Assembly: GCF_050436995.1 (NCBI RefSeq)
Contig: NC_134757.1
Span: forward strand, 12,908,501-12,972,500
Origin: Anticarsia gemmatalis
Taxonomy: Eukaryota; Arthropoda; Insecta; Lepidoptera; Erebidae
Length of the DNA stretch: 64,000 nt
Direction of reading: 5' to 3'
The notes beneath the pieces were generated by a model that was not told the origin of the DNA, searched no databases, and saw only the letters and a program-made list of their open reading frames with translations. Position numbers and translations under genes: made by a program. Shown here piece by piece: positions 1 through 11,568 of this stretch; position 1 is the first letter of the stretch; each line of letters starts with the position of its first letter.

Positions 1-1699
1 GCAAATTAGGTAAAGTTAATCTTACAAATTAAGAAATTAGATTTGTACAATAACAAGAAAGGAAGTATATAGGTACTATCTTTTCTATAATATTATTTAA
101 CACGCAATGTGAAAAAATGAAAAAATACATTGACGTGTCCCCGCATTGAATGTTATTAAAAAACAAAACACCTTATGTTTTTGTCTTTGTAACTTTATTA
201 TTTGACCCAGCTTACAGAACTTCTCTAGATATATTTTGTTAAATGTTTTCTTTAAATGATCAAAATAAATAATTTTCAACATTGAATGCTGTTGTCGTTC
301 CTACTGCTTCAAATCCGAGAGCTTTCTCCTTTTATTTAGTAATTTGGTCTAGAAACAAGCCTAGACCATTACTGGAGCACATTGTTTCAGTCAATATATG
401 TTTCAGTGATAGTACAATATTATATGTGAACGTACTGTGGTTTCTTTAGACATCCTTATTATCTGACAAAAGACTTGTTTACTTGTACTTGTAATTACAT
501 ACTAGCTGATATACGCGACTTCACTAACGTGTAATTTGGGTTTAATAAAAAGTAATTGGGGATCGACTTTAGAAAGTTAAATGACCCTATAGTTTACAAT
601 TCCTGATGACTTTAACTATTCAAAGTTTCATTAAATTCGCAGTTTAGCTGTAAAACAGTCAGACAGATTTTTGCATAATATTATTAGAAATAATATTTTC
701 TTGGGACATATTGAGGTATTTATTTCAAATTGAATGTAAGAAATTGCCTTCTTACACAATATTGTCTGTCCTCTTTACATAAAGTCCAACATGAAATATC
801 TAGATCCATATCACCTAATATATTATCAGCCGTGGTGGCCATTAATCCAGCTACAAATTTGAAACCATAAGTAGATAAATATAAGACTTTACTCATTGTC
901 GCTTCACATGGACCGAGGCCAAAAACTTGTACCCGTAAATAGCGAGAGAAGAATTAAAAACGGGTTGATGTCAAACTTATGTGTATAGTTTTCTTCGACA
1001 AATTTAATCTGTTTTGATAGGAGTATTGTTTAAGTTCTAGCAAAATAAATGTTTGAAACGGAAAGCCAATGATTTCAGGTAGAAAAATTTTGCAGCATGC
1101 TGAGAAACTAAACTATTTTTCTTATATTTATGCATGGTTCCGTTTATTGAAATTTGGTTTTTCAATATTTTATTTTTCCTTAATAGATTTTACTGGAAAT
1201 TACCACGGATTGCGGAATCCCCTCTGATAACTATAATAAGCGTTACCAACTTTAAGGCTGCCAACGACTGAAAATGTCTGGTAACATATTGCCCAAATGT
1301 TCAAACAAGATCAAATAGTTCTACGTTAGTTGTCCTGTCATTATTTCCGCTCCTTGCAACGCGTCTTGTTTTTATTTTAAACTAGCGTATAATAAAGTGT
1401 CATACACTGTCTTACAAAATAATAGGCAGTCAGTAAAAATACACTGCTTTAGCTCAAGACGATAATAAATCTTCTCGAAACTTAGAATAAATCTTAAGTG
1501 TACTCTCAAGGATGTGTTTGGCGCGGAGCCAGCGTGTACTTACTTCCTGAAGACAGTTGTGAAGATTGTTAAATATAAAAGTAGTTTATTATTAGTTTTC
1601 CTGTGTACCAGTGAGGCAGATTGAAGTGTGAACGAATAATGCATTAGTCTCTCAGTTACATTGCTCTATGCAAACTTTAATCCCCAGTTTTCTTATATT
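1..1699. other. Intergenic, no recognised feature
   Basis: AT-rich DNA with only short chance open frames. No splice-bounded coding segment, tRNA-like box or tandem array was recognised on either strand. An unrecognised old transposon remnant cannot be excluded. Confidence 0.5.
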
Positions 1700-1890
1700 C
1701 TCATACGCAACTATACTGCCTCTGTAGTCTATACGATCGACGGTAGTATATACGATCACAAGTTCTCGATTTCTGGATCAGGTATAGCGCTATTGGCTTT
1801 TTTTATTTCTTTTAAAAAACGTAGTCCATCTTTCGGAACGAATCAGGCTATAGCTATAGGTTCGCCCCCTATTACATGGGACTAAAGTAG
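1700..1890 (+). repeat. Diverged SINE-like repeat
   Basis: The start (ACTGCCTCTGTAGTCTATAC) resembles the head of the tRNA-derived SINE at 5111. The end (TTCGCCCCCTATTACATGGG) resembles a segment I associate with moth SINEs. The internal B box is decayed. The assignment rests on visual similarity only. Confidence 0.4.
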
Positions 1891-2960
1891 TAAACGTCGA
1901 AACAGGTATATATTCACTACCTTCATACTTATGTAAAAGACGTGATGCTATAATTAAGCACAAAAGTATTAAATCATGGAAGTAACCGAGAGTGACTGAA
2001 ATCAAATTTATTTTTGTACCGTTTGTAGGTACTCTTCTGTATAAAACACTAGGTTAGTTTTAGACAATACAAAGTGTAACTCATAGTGGTAGTAACAGTA
2101 AAGTCACGTGTTAACTTAGCACAGACTCAACAGCCGAAACTACAGCAGTAAACACAAGAGAAGTAATCAGTGCCGCTCACACCCATAGCGTAAAGAAATG
2201 CAGTTGAGCAACGTAAAAATACTAAATACCTGCCACCAAATAATTCCGGTATTGTTTTTAACTTTAGGTTTTAGGTATATGTTATTATAAGACCTCCACC
2301 GTGATAGATGAGTAAACATCAAGCTACCCGCGATGCGTAACAATTTAAATGTAACAGTATGTTAGTCTGTTTAACTTTTGTAATAAAACAAGTAATGCAA
2401 TTTATGAAGTTAAGCATGAAGAATGTGGGAAAGCAAAATGTTTTTCTATTTCATTCAAAAATAGTTCTACATCCAATAAAATTGTTCTGGTATTTTTACA
2501 CTGTAGCAGCAATAAAAAGTAACTCGTACGTTCATAGCAGAAACTGCTAAATCGTATTACTCCACGTGTCTTACAGAACTTGTTAACAACAGTGATTCAG
2601 CTGTTCCAAGTGAGTTTGCTTATTTGTTAGCCGTCCATTGACGGGTCTCGTTATGGGATCGCCGTGTCAGCAGAACGTGACGAGAGATGGAATGGTGATT
2701 TGGGGTAATCGATGAGTTATTATGGAGTTTTTTGTTGTGCTTAATACGTACATATATGTATAAGCCAGTGGTCGCTTAGGTTTTTTTTTCTAGTATGTGT
2801 ACAGGCCTATTACTGGGCAAAGTTCCTCCGAAACTCCACCATCGATCACTTAAATTGTGTCAAATAAAATCATATCGATTGAAGTACCAATTAATTATTG
2901 TTTTCAGAAGAAGATTATGACCTTTTTAGGTCATAAGGATACGTTTAAGGAACTCCAATC

Positions 2961-3005
2961 GATAAAATAACTTAATTTGTACGATACAAATTAAGTTATT
3001 TTATC
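2961..3005. repeat. Perfect 21-bp inverted repeat (hairpin)
   Basis: Two perfectly complementary 21-nt arms, 2961-2981 and 2985-3005, flank a 3-nt loop (CGA). The arms are very AT-rich, beginning GATAAAATAAC. There is no coding context. It could be a tiny foldback element, the remains of a palindromic MITE, or a cruciform-prone site. Confidence 0.85.
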
Positions 3006-3534
3006 ATCACTATCTTAAGTTTTTCTTGATTCACCACAGGACGAACAGCTCTCTCGCATTTACAGTTGAATATTTAAACTTCATTCACTAGTTTTCATAA
3101 AAATCTTCCCGCTTTCATTTCAGACAGCGAAAACGTGGTTAAAAATCTCTTAATAAAAGTGATTTATTGTTTCAAGTCTAGTATAAATTATGAGCAAGTT
3201 CCACCACTAAGTTGGAAATGAAAAAAGTTCCGCTTCCCCGTACAACGCAGACTTTGGAGAACTAAAGAATTTTAAACATCCCGGATAGTTTGAAAGTCTT
3301 GAGCGGTTTCAATTTAAGCTGAGGATAGGATTTTAAGTCGTTTTGTGACGGTCTCACTACTTTATTGTTTATACGGAAGAATTTTACTAAAGGTTTTTTG
3401 AATAAGTTTTCTATGTTATGAACTCTATGTGCGTGTGTAATGATGTTTAGGCGCTCTTAGTTGAAAAAGTGTACTAATTGTGCCTGCTATTTCACTAAAT
3501 ATTTTGTTTATTTAAGTCGTACTCTGTCAGTGCG

Positions 3535-3612
3535 GTGGGCTTAATGCCCCGCCCTTCATCTCTTATTTGGAAGGAGACCCTCAACCAGCAGTGGGACAGT
3601 AACGGGTTAAGA
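3535..3612 (+). repeat. SINE 3' fragment
   Basis: It contains GGAAGGAGACCC and then CAGCAGTGGGACAGTAACGG before GTTAA. This matches the 3' part of the tRNA-derived SINE seen nearly complete, in reverse, at 22325-22618. The tRNA-like head is missing. Confidence 0.6.
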
Positions 3613-5110
3613 AAAATGCACACATTACCTGGCCCGGAAAACGAACTAAAGGACATCCCATAAACTCTTTTCAGTCCAGAGGCATATTTTACATACGTTT
3701 TAGAATTTTGTATGTATTCGTACATTTAAAAAAAACTATTCATCAATTAAAGGCAAACCGTGAGCAGTGCTTCTGGCTGTTTTATCCAACTTGTCAACAA
3801 ACTTGGTCAAAATTCTATAACTATTACAAACACTTTGTGGAAAGTTTACAAAAAAAGGGATATTTTTCATTTGAATTTATGCCAACACATTTAAAAGAGG
3901 AATAAAAAAAACAAAAATGCAATCACCCATTTGTTGTCAAGACAAGTTGAAATACGCAAAATGCGAAGTACAAAAACATTGCAATTCGTGCAACGCGCAA
4001 CGTGACGTCATAAAGTAGGTGTACGCCGCAATAACGGAACGTTCAATTTCAGTGGTGAACTATAAACGTCGGCGTTCTGTACAACTGAACTAATTTATTT
4101 GTTGCTGTAGGATTTAAAAATTCTGCGGGAAAAAATTGCAAGGATTTGTTTTATTTTACGTAAATTTTTCAAAAGGGGAAATGTGCTTTTTTGTTTTATT
4201 TCACGCGAATTTTTATACATACAGACATTTTGACGACACACTTATTAAAAAACGTTCGAATCTGTAATGCGATTTTTTTGCACCGAAGTGTAGATTTGAA
4301 ATAAATATTTGTTCTTAGTAAGAATCGAAGCTATGAAAAATGTACAATGGTAGCATTATGGTTAACACGCTAACCTCAGTGTTCCTGACTTGATCATACA
4401 TTTTTCGGGATTTTACTTACTGCTTTTTTTTTATTTACCGCTTGTTTGACGTTATGACACAAGTTGCACTGGTCGTGGAAGAGCACTAGAAAGTAGTGCT
4501 CGCTGTATAACTGTGCTCCTATCATACCGTCCCCTACCTGATACACCAATATCACTAAACCATGGGTACCTGATATACACACAATATGTGTGAGAAGCAA
4601 TTAAAGTTAATAGGTATCGTAGTAAGTGTCGCTCTTTGATCTCTGCCTGCCCTTGGCAAATATATAGCACACTATAGGTGTGATTTAATGCATGTAATTT
4701 ACCAGTAAGAGTAACTTGCGCCGAAACGTCAAGTAAAACTTAATTTTATAATAAACATGCAACGCGAAAGTGTTATAGTTACGTGTGTATGTATGTATGT
4801 TCTAAATTTCCTCAAAATCCGCAATAAAGCAACAGCTTTAGATAATTAGGCTAATTAGAATGCCAGCAACGCAGTTTCAGTGCAATAGCAATGATTTATC
4901 ATTTGTGTTGCAAGTCGCGCATGATTTGTGTTCCATGAATAAATGCCTGGCATTAGCACCGGCTATGTTTTCACATATTGTAAATTTGCAACCTAGTAGC
5001 GAAAATCTTTAATATCTGCCATGATTATTAATATTAAACTACATAATTAGTATTTTGATAGTTTTTTAAGATTATCTCTATTTTGGAGGCTTTACCCCTC
5101 CCTTATTTAA
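3613..5110. other. Intergenic, no gene seen
   Basis: AT-rich sequence with short chance frames only. A short GTAT-type run lies near 4786-4802. No exon, RNA gene or well-formed mobile element was recognised. Confidence 0.45.
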
Positions 5111-5530
5111 CTGCCTCTGTGGCGCGGTCGGTAGTATATGCGACTGCGGTGCAAGAGGTCTCGGGTTCGAATCCTGGGTCGGGCCAAAAAGTCTTTTCTG
5201 AGATTTTCTGTTAAGAATTTCTTAGAGATTGCCCGGAGTTAGGAAGTTGAGGTCGAAGACCTCCGTGCCTCGGAGAGCACGTAAAGCCGTCGGTCCTGCG
5301 CCTGACCTCTCACTGGTCGTGTCGGTTATCCGTCCCACCAAACTATGAGAGTGATGAAATAGAGAGTGTACCTGTGTATTGTGCACACATTTGGACACTA
5401 TAAACAAAGTCCTGCACAGATGGCCAGTTTCAATGAAACTGACTGCCGTAGCCGTATACCGGCTAGGAGGACATTATTATTTTGGAGAAGACCCTTGCCC
5501 AACAGTAGGACATCAACGGGTTAAAAAAAT
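5111..5530 (+). repeat. tRNA-derived SINE, near full length
   Basis: The head (CTGCCTCTGTGGCGCGGTCG) resembles a pol III A box region. It is followed about 45 bp later by a B-box-like GGGTTCGAATCCTGG. The body has a CCGTGCCTCGGAGAGCACG segment. The end has GGAGAAGACCCTTGCCCAAC and CATCAACGGG before an A-rich tail. It would be transcribed by RNA polymerase III and mobilised by a LINE. It is not a functional tRNA: the acceptor stem does not pair and the element runs on for about 340 bp. Confidence 0.75.
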
Positions 5531-6050
5531 GTCTAACTAATTAGTTAACGCTAGTGGCTTTACAAGCAAAAATCCCAGATTTTCGAAATATAATTAGCAT
5601 CATGCCAAACATCCACCCGTTTTTATGTAAAATAATGAAGCCGCACAAATATACTTTTATCGTTTATCATATTAGTATAGAACAATAAAAATATATTTAT
5701 GAAAATAAAAAAGATTGCCTGCATTTGATGGTAAGTCTTTAGCTATCTCCTCTTTAAACAAAGTCTGTTCAGTTGATTACCAGTAAAACCTTAACAAAGC
5801 GACAGACTTTGGAATTTATAGTATCATTTTGGTTTATCGCATAGTTTGTTAGCACAATAGAAGCTAAAACATGGCAGCTACCCAAATGTTAACATTAGCT
5901 CATTATGCAGTTACAACTGCATTTATTATTCTCTTAATACAAAACAGTAAATCCTTGACTATACCACTATGCTTTATAACAATAGAAATGAAAATAAGGC
6001 TTTGAAACTGACCTAATATTAATACTTATAATAGTGTGCATTTCCTCATA

Positions 6051-6148
6051 CAACGTGCGGCTCCAATGGCTAATTTCCTTCAATGTATGGGTAGCCTTCG
6101 GGCTAAATATTTTTTTTGAAGGCAATAAGCCATAGGAGCAGCACGTTG
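6051..6148. mobile_element. Palindromic MITE, TA-flanked
   Basis: The left side (CAACGTGCGGCTCCAATGGC) and the reverse complement of the right side (CAACGTGCTGCTCCTATGGC) match with few mismatches, and the arms continue inward almost to the centre. The element is about 98 bp and flanked by TA on both sides (6049-6050 and 6149-6150), as for Tc1/mariner-type MITEs. It has no coding capacity. Assignment to the Tc1/mariner superfamily is an inference from the TA flanks. Confidence 0.7.
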
Positions 6149-6254
6149 TATATGTAATGCGCTATTATATAAGTGAAAAAATATCACTTGTAATTAGCAA
6201 TGAAGAAAAACATTGTGAATTCGTGAAGACCTAAGAGTGTTTTGAGACTGCAAT

Positions 6255-6345
6255 GGCCTATACTACACTAGGCCGGCATGGTCTTAAAGCCTAACCTTTC
6301 CCGCATTCCGGGATGAGACCCTATCCCAGCAAAGTAATAGTACCT
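6255..6345 (+). repeat. SINE 3' fragment
   Basis: A decayed copy of the SINE 3' region: GGCCGGCATGGTCTTAAAGC, then CCCGCATTCCGGGATGAGAC and CCCAGCAAAG. The order of segments matches the reverse complement of 22325-22450. Confidence 0.5.
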
Positions 6346-6381
6346 AATGGTATTTAATTTAACGTTGCCATTTTTTCTAAT

Positions 6382-6405
6382 GACTAGCTGACCCGCGCAG
6401 CAGTT
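6382..6405 (-). repeat. Short remnant of the GACCCGCGCA repeat
   Basis: GACTAGCTGACCCGCGCAGC matches the terminal bases of the elements at 8752 and 52769. The rest is not recognisable. Confidence 0.5.
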
Positions 6406-8540
6406 TGATTCTGAATTTCACCTCACCCTAAACTAGACCGACACCGACTTGTGAATTAGCTCAGCTAGTTTATAAACGCCCGAAGCAACTGCACTGGGGA
6501 TAACTATATTAACAAAGCAGTTGGAAGCTGGTAGATATAGATATTACATTGTAGTGTGTTTGCTTTAGAATTCACTGCTCCTGTGGTTGTAGAGGTAAAT
6601 ATATGCGGCTTCAGAAAAAGATAAGATAAGATCAAGGAAGGAAAGTCTATGATTCAATTTCCGGGTTTAGCAGTGAGAGTTAATATTAGTTTTTTTTCTA
6701 ATTTCGGCTAGAATGTTCTTAGAAGCAAAACAGAAAGTATCTTTCAAAATCACAGGTGTATTTTTTTGTTTATTAAATTATCTACATAAAGAAAATTTTA
6801 CAATAAACAAAAGTTAAAAACACCTTGCCTTAGGCACTAATTTATTTAACTCTTTACGTTAATATTAATTCCAAATGCATGTTTTCTTTTTTAAAATTTT
6901 TAAGCAGCTTGTTGAAACTTGAGAAAAGTCCTTTGCAAAACGATACAAATTGAAATAATCAAACAGCATCATTTTCTCAGAACTGCATAACTATCTCCAA
7001 AATTAATTTCCACAATGCCTAAATAGCGGGCGATTCTCTAACAATAAACAAAGCTTACACAGCCGCTACAAATTGAATTAAATATGAGCGCAAAACGTTG
7101 GTAACTAGTATTAATTGCTTCATAGCCTGCCTCGGCTTAATGAGCCGAGCCATTATTTTTATTTACCGCTTCCCTTTCTTGTTGTGTGTTTGTTACTTTA
7201 TTTAGTTGGGAGAATTCTTTGAATTGTAGGACGTAGGTATTAATGTTATATGAGGAGGTAGATTTTGTCTGTCCGTCGGTATCTGTATTCTGCACAGACT
7301 TTCATTTGTTTTGATAATTTATTGTTTGAACAATTTACAAAGAGTCGATTTCCTACCACTATTGACTATTGATGTTTGGCTATTGACTATCTAATATCGA
7401 CATTCAAAAAAGCTTGGTGGTGTGTGTGACTCCGGAGATTTAGTAAAATTCAACTTTCGTTTGCAGAAGAAGGCTATGTTCCTATGGTGACTGGTTTTCC
7501 GAAGTTTGTGATGTCTGCCTTTGTATTATTTGATAGAAAAGTCCTCTGCAGCATGAGATCTGTGTCTAGATAGTACTAGAAAAAAATGTATGACTCAAGA
7601 AATCTTACATGGATTGTATTCTGAAAATACTGAAAAATACTAGAAAACACATTTGATCCGAATTTTCTTCAGATTTAAAATGAAGGACGAAAATGAACAA
7701 ACTTGCTGCTTAAACTTAGTTGTACAAATAGTCATCAAATTCTTGGGACTTGTGAGTATGTTCGTGTTTTATTTATCGAGTTAGTTCTTGTAGGGCCTCG
7801 CTACATGCGGCAGTTAGGATTTTAGCCGAACTTCCCTATTGTACCATATTTTATGAAAGTTGGGCCTAAGTTTCAAAATTGCATTGCTGTCTAAATTAAA
7901 CCGAATGCTTTCGTTTCTGTAGAATCTTGAATGCTTTATGTTTATTAATTCTTTGAGAATAACATGTACTCAACTAAGGGTTGTTTTTATAGTATTACAT
8001 GATCTTCTACTATTGACGTTTATTTTTATTTCAGATCTTGCACTCTCTTTAGTTTATCAAGCTGAATCTAAATATCGGGAATAAATATGTAATGTATTTG
8101 AGAACATTAGCTTAAGAGATAAAATTAGGCTACTATTTAAAGCTATATAGCATGCCTAGTTTCAATTTATTGAGCGTGAACGAAACAAGTTTGCGGAAAT
8201 ATCATTAAAATGTAAACCAAAATCCCATCTCAAGTCTCTGCCGTTCTAGACGTCTGCAGTTACTAACATTATTAAACCTGCAACACGTTGCTTAACACAC
8301 AATTTGTATTCAGTACCATCACATGCAAATGGACGGTATCAGTGATGAGATCATCAAAGAAACAACATAAAGTCCGGTGCACGGTACTGGACGGCAAATA
8401 TAGTCAAAAAGTCCTCAGGCATAAGTTTGCTAAGGATAATTACTGCAAGAACCTGATGCAAGCTAAATATTACCAATAATCGGCCTCAATCGAGTCGTTT
8501 AACTAAAATGTCTGCTGACACAATGTCGACGAATTTCATT
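6406..8540. other. Intergenic, no recognised feature
   Basis: No spliced exon, RNA gene or structured repeat was recognised. A weak SINE-head resemblance near 6570-6605 (CTGCTCCTGTGGTTGTAG) is too short to call. The short frames here have no recognisable domain. Confidence 0.4.
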
Positions 8541-8544
8541 TATG

Positions 8545-8751
8545 AAGTACTAGTTTTTACCCGCGACAGCGTCCGCCACCTGAATTTTCTCATGGGAATG
8601 CGTCATTTTCCCAGGGTAAAAAGTAGCCTATGTCCTTTCTCGGGTATCAAAATATCTCCATACCAAAAAATATGCAAATTGGTTCAGTAGTTTAGGCGTG
8701 ATTGGGTAACAGATAGACAGAGTTACTTTCGCATTTATAATATTAGTATGG
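8545..8751 (-). repeat. Short interspersed repeat, RTE-tail-like
   Basis: Read on the minus strand it begins TACTAATATTATAAATGCGA, passes CTGAACCAATTTGCATA, and ends near GCTGTCGCGGGTAAAAACTA. The element at 27616 has the same start and the same logic (AATGCGAAAG ... GAAGTCGCGGG). Such repeats are abundant in Lepidoptera and resemble 3' tails of RTE-type LINEs or short Helitron-like elements. The family cannot be settled by eye. Confidence 0.6.
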
Positions 8752-9019
8752 ACTAGCTGACCCGCGCAACTTCGCTTGCGTCACATAAGAGACAATGGGT
8801 AAAAAATTTTCCCGTTTTTGTAACATTTTTTACTGTTACTCTGCTCCTTTTGGTCGTAGCGTGATGATATATAGCCTATAGCCTTCCTCGATAAATGGAC
8901 TATCTAACACTGATAATTTTTCAAATCGGACCAGTAGTTCCTGAGATTAGCGCGTTCAAACAACCAAACAAACAAACAATCAAACAAACAAACTCTTCAG
9001 CTTTATAATATTAGTATAG
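8752..9019 (-). repeat. Interspersed repeat, CTAATATTATAAAGC...GGGTCAGCTAGT type
   Basis: On the minus strand it runs from CTAATATTATAAAGCTGAAG through a (GTTT)n tract and CGCGCTAATCTCAGGAACTA to GCGAAGTTGCGCGGGTCAGC then TAGT. Three further copies lie at 22641-22905, 52769-53051 and 60550-60808. It abuts the repeat at 8545 with almost no spacer. It is non-coding. The CTAGT end would fit a Helitron-like element, but an RTE tail is also possible. Confidence 0.75.
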
Positions 9020-9954
9020 GTATGGATAAATTGGCAATTATACATTATTTTTTATGAAATCGTGGACGCGTCATGCCGGTGTGTCGCCAACTTTAGTTTA
9101 CATAGGGACGGCTTGGCATACTGAGATGTTCCTTGACAGTTTTGACCGGCCTTCCCCAGCCGATAATGGGCGCCGTGCGTAAAAGGCCTCATTTCCTCCT
9201 ATAGCACATATCATGGCCAGCCACAATAGAACTAACTCCACTCGTTTAAGACAAAAGTCTTTTGTTCAGGTAACGCCGCGCTATTACATGTAGTGCTTTG
9301 TCTTTTAATTCTTTTGTTGCGTGCCTTTTATATGCCGTTAATGAGAACGTGGATTTTGAAAAATACGCCGATTTAGTGTGTTCCGGGGTTAAAGGAGATT
9401 ACAAAGACCAACTAAATATGTTTTATTACGTAAGTTTAGTGGGAGTTAAGGTTCTTGATAGCCTATCCGATAGATAAAGTGACGATTAGCATGAACGACT
9501 CTACATGATTAACGTACCTAAAAATGGTGGAATCATGATTTTTTAATTGCTTTACAGCAGACGTTGCACAGTCTGAGTTCCAAGTTTCGACTTACATATA
9601 ACGTATGAACATGTTTAATTTTTTTTTTACGTTGAGGTGAACTATTATCTTTTTCATTGATTAATCGTTGTTTTAGACATGAAAAATTAATACGTAAATG
9701 TTATTACATCACTTATAACGAATAGTTATGAATAGCGAATGCATTATGTATGGAGCTGTGTGGGTTATTATATTGTATAACTTTTTGGGTCCTTCAATCA
9801 TTAGCATTATTTACAAACACAAACCCTCCAAACGTCAAACTGACCTATTAAACGTTTGCTCTTACCCAAAAAGCTACAAAGTTGTGAGCAAACAAACTAA
9901 ATTCGTAACATAGTGCCCGCATAGCGACGATATGCGTTGACACGGACTAACTTT
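9020..9954. other. Intergenic with possible old repeat
   Basis: A GC-richer stretch at about 9060-9240 (GACCGGCCTTCCCCAGCCGA) stands out from its AT-rich surroundings and may be an old transposon remnant. No domain or terminal structure was seen. The rest is featureless. Confidence 0.35.
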
Positions 9955-9961
9955 AGTTCGA

Positions 9962-10010
9962 CAACTCGGCCCCCTCGCCCCACTCGCCTCACTCGCCCCG
10001 CTCGCCCTTG
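9962..10010 (+). repeat. CTCGCCCC-type tandem repeat
   Basis: About five imperfect copies of an 8-bp unit (CTCGCCCC, ACTCGCCT, CACTCGCC and similar) form a strongly C-rich island in AT-rich DNA. There is no gene context. The strand is asymmetric: C-rich on plus, G-rich on minus. Confidence 0.7.
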
Positions 10011-11350
10011 ATGCAGCCGGTCCAGATTTATTTGCGTTACAAACTCGGTTGTTTGCCAGTGACTGAGTTATAGTCAGTTATGTGGCCGTTTTAAATCCGC
10101 ACCGTATCCGTTATTTGATGAATGTAGAAGTCTGTCTATAGAAGGCGTTAAACATCTGTTTCTTACGCTTTTTGTCCAAATCATTAAACGGATTTCCATG
10201 CAGTTTTGCTTGGTGGTAGTAGTGAACGTAGGATTAAAAAATGAGCGCATAAATAAAAAAATAATTAGCGGCTTTAACAAGAACACCGGCGAAGTGGTTT
10301 GGGACATTTAGCACTTTGCCTATTTGTATGGACCCGGAGTCCTCGTGAGCAGTGGTCGCTTATTTTATTGTACCAGCGTTCCAAAAAAGATATCCGAAAC
10401 GATTTAATTAATCTCATATTATAAGCGATAGCCGTAACTTTCACGGTTCATGACTATTAACTGATTATAGTGTGAGATAAGGTCAGTAACTCATTATTAA
10501 TTTTAGCTGTAGTCAGCTTGAATTTTTGGCAACGTTACACCGACCGTTATCGCAAGCTAATTTCATGGTTGATTTAATCAGTATCATATCATACTTATAA
10601 TACAAAAAAGGTAAAATTATGAATCAATTAATTCAATCAAATAATTAAGAAAATCAATTCTCAGCTAAACGAGCTAAGCTCAATTTAAATCCTTTTTATA
10701 TTGGTAAGCTTAGTTATGTTATTGTAAGCTTCGTTCGAAAGGATTTAGGCGATGAATTTCGTAAAAATCTAGCCTATATTTGAGACCTACTCGTAAATTT
10801 CCCAGTGTTCAAAAAACAGTTTTCATTAAACTTATCTGAAAGTTGAATTGAATGAAAACTGCTTCTGCCGATTACACAAATCACATTGATAAAATAATGA
10901 GCGTTTTTAGTCTATTTAAAAAACGCTACCTTTATGCAGAAATTATAGTATAGGTAAACCACTTTTAAATTCTTGATATCTGACAGGAACAAGTGTAAAA
11001 AATCAAATTTCAAATATAATCATATAGAAATATAATTATGTTAAGGAAAGAAACGGATTTAACTCAACACTTCCAATATTATGTAAACAATATTCTCCTA
11101 CGACAGCCACCTTGAATCCAATCGATATGCCAAAGTAAAGTAATCACATAAAACTTTATTCACCATCAGTTGGCGGGAACAATGTTATCAGTTCACTTAA
11201 GAGACCATTAACACGATTTACGACACGATCCATGAACGAAAGTGCTAATGAACTGAGCTAGGCTTTTTGGGAGTACTTTGAACTAAATGTATTATAGGAA
11301 AGACTTTTTAATGCTTAATGTTGCCATTTACGCTCACCGGTAAATAAAGG
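10011..11350. other. Intergenic, no recognised feature
   Basis: Short chance frames only. No splice-bounded exon, tRNA-like box or terminal inverted repeat was recognised. Confidence 0.45.
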
Positions 11351-11568
11351 TAAGTAACCTTTAGCGCGGCCATTCCATAGATGGGTGAACGCATAGTGGT
11401 ATTTGAGCTGGGCGTCTCCGTGCTTCGGAGGGCACGTTAAAAGTCGGTCCCGGTTGTTATCTACTAGGATAACAGTCAATAAGCCACGTCAAAGGCCTTC
11501 GGGCAGCTGAAACAACTTTGACACTAGGTTGACCACTAACCATACGATGAGAAGAAGAAGACTAACTT
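11351..11568 (+). repeat. Interspersed repeat with GTCTCCGTGCTTCGGAGGG core
   Basis: Segments in order: GCGGCCATTCCATAGATGGG, GGCGTCTCCGTGCTTCGGAG, CGGTCCCGGTTGTTATCTAC, GGCCTTCGGGCAGCTGAAAC, then a (GAAGAA)n end. A diverged reverse copy of the middle part is at about 59195-59265, and the CCGTGCxTCGGAG module also occurs in the SINE at 5111. It is non-coding. It is probably a SINE or LINE tail. Confidence 0.6.

Noticed and set aside
5111..5185. tRNA gene
   Set aside because: A and B boxes are present but no cloverleaf with a paired acceptor stem; the sequence continues as a SINE. The same applies at 14819, 22550-22618 and 59861.
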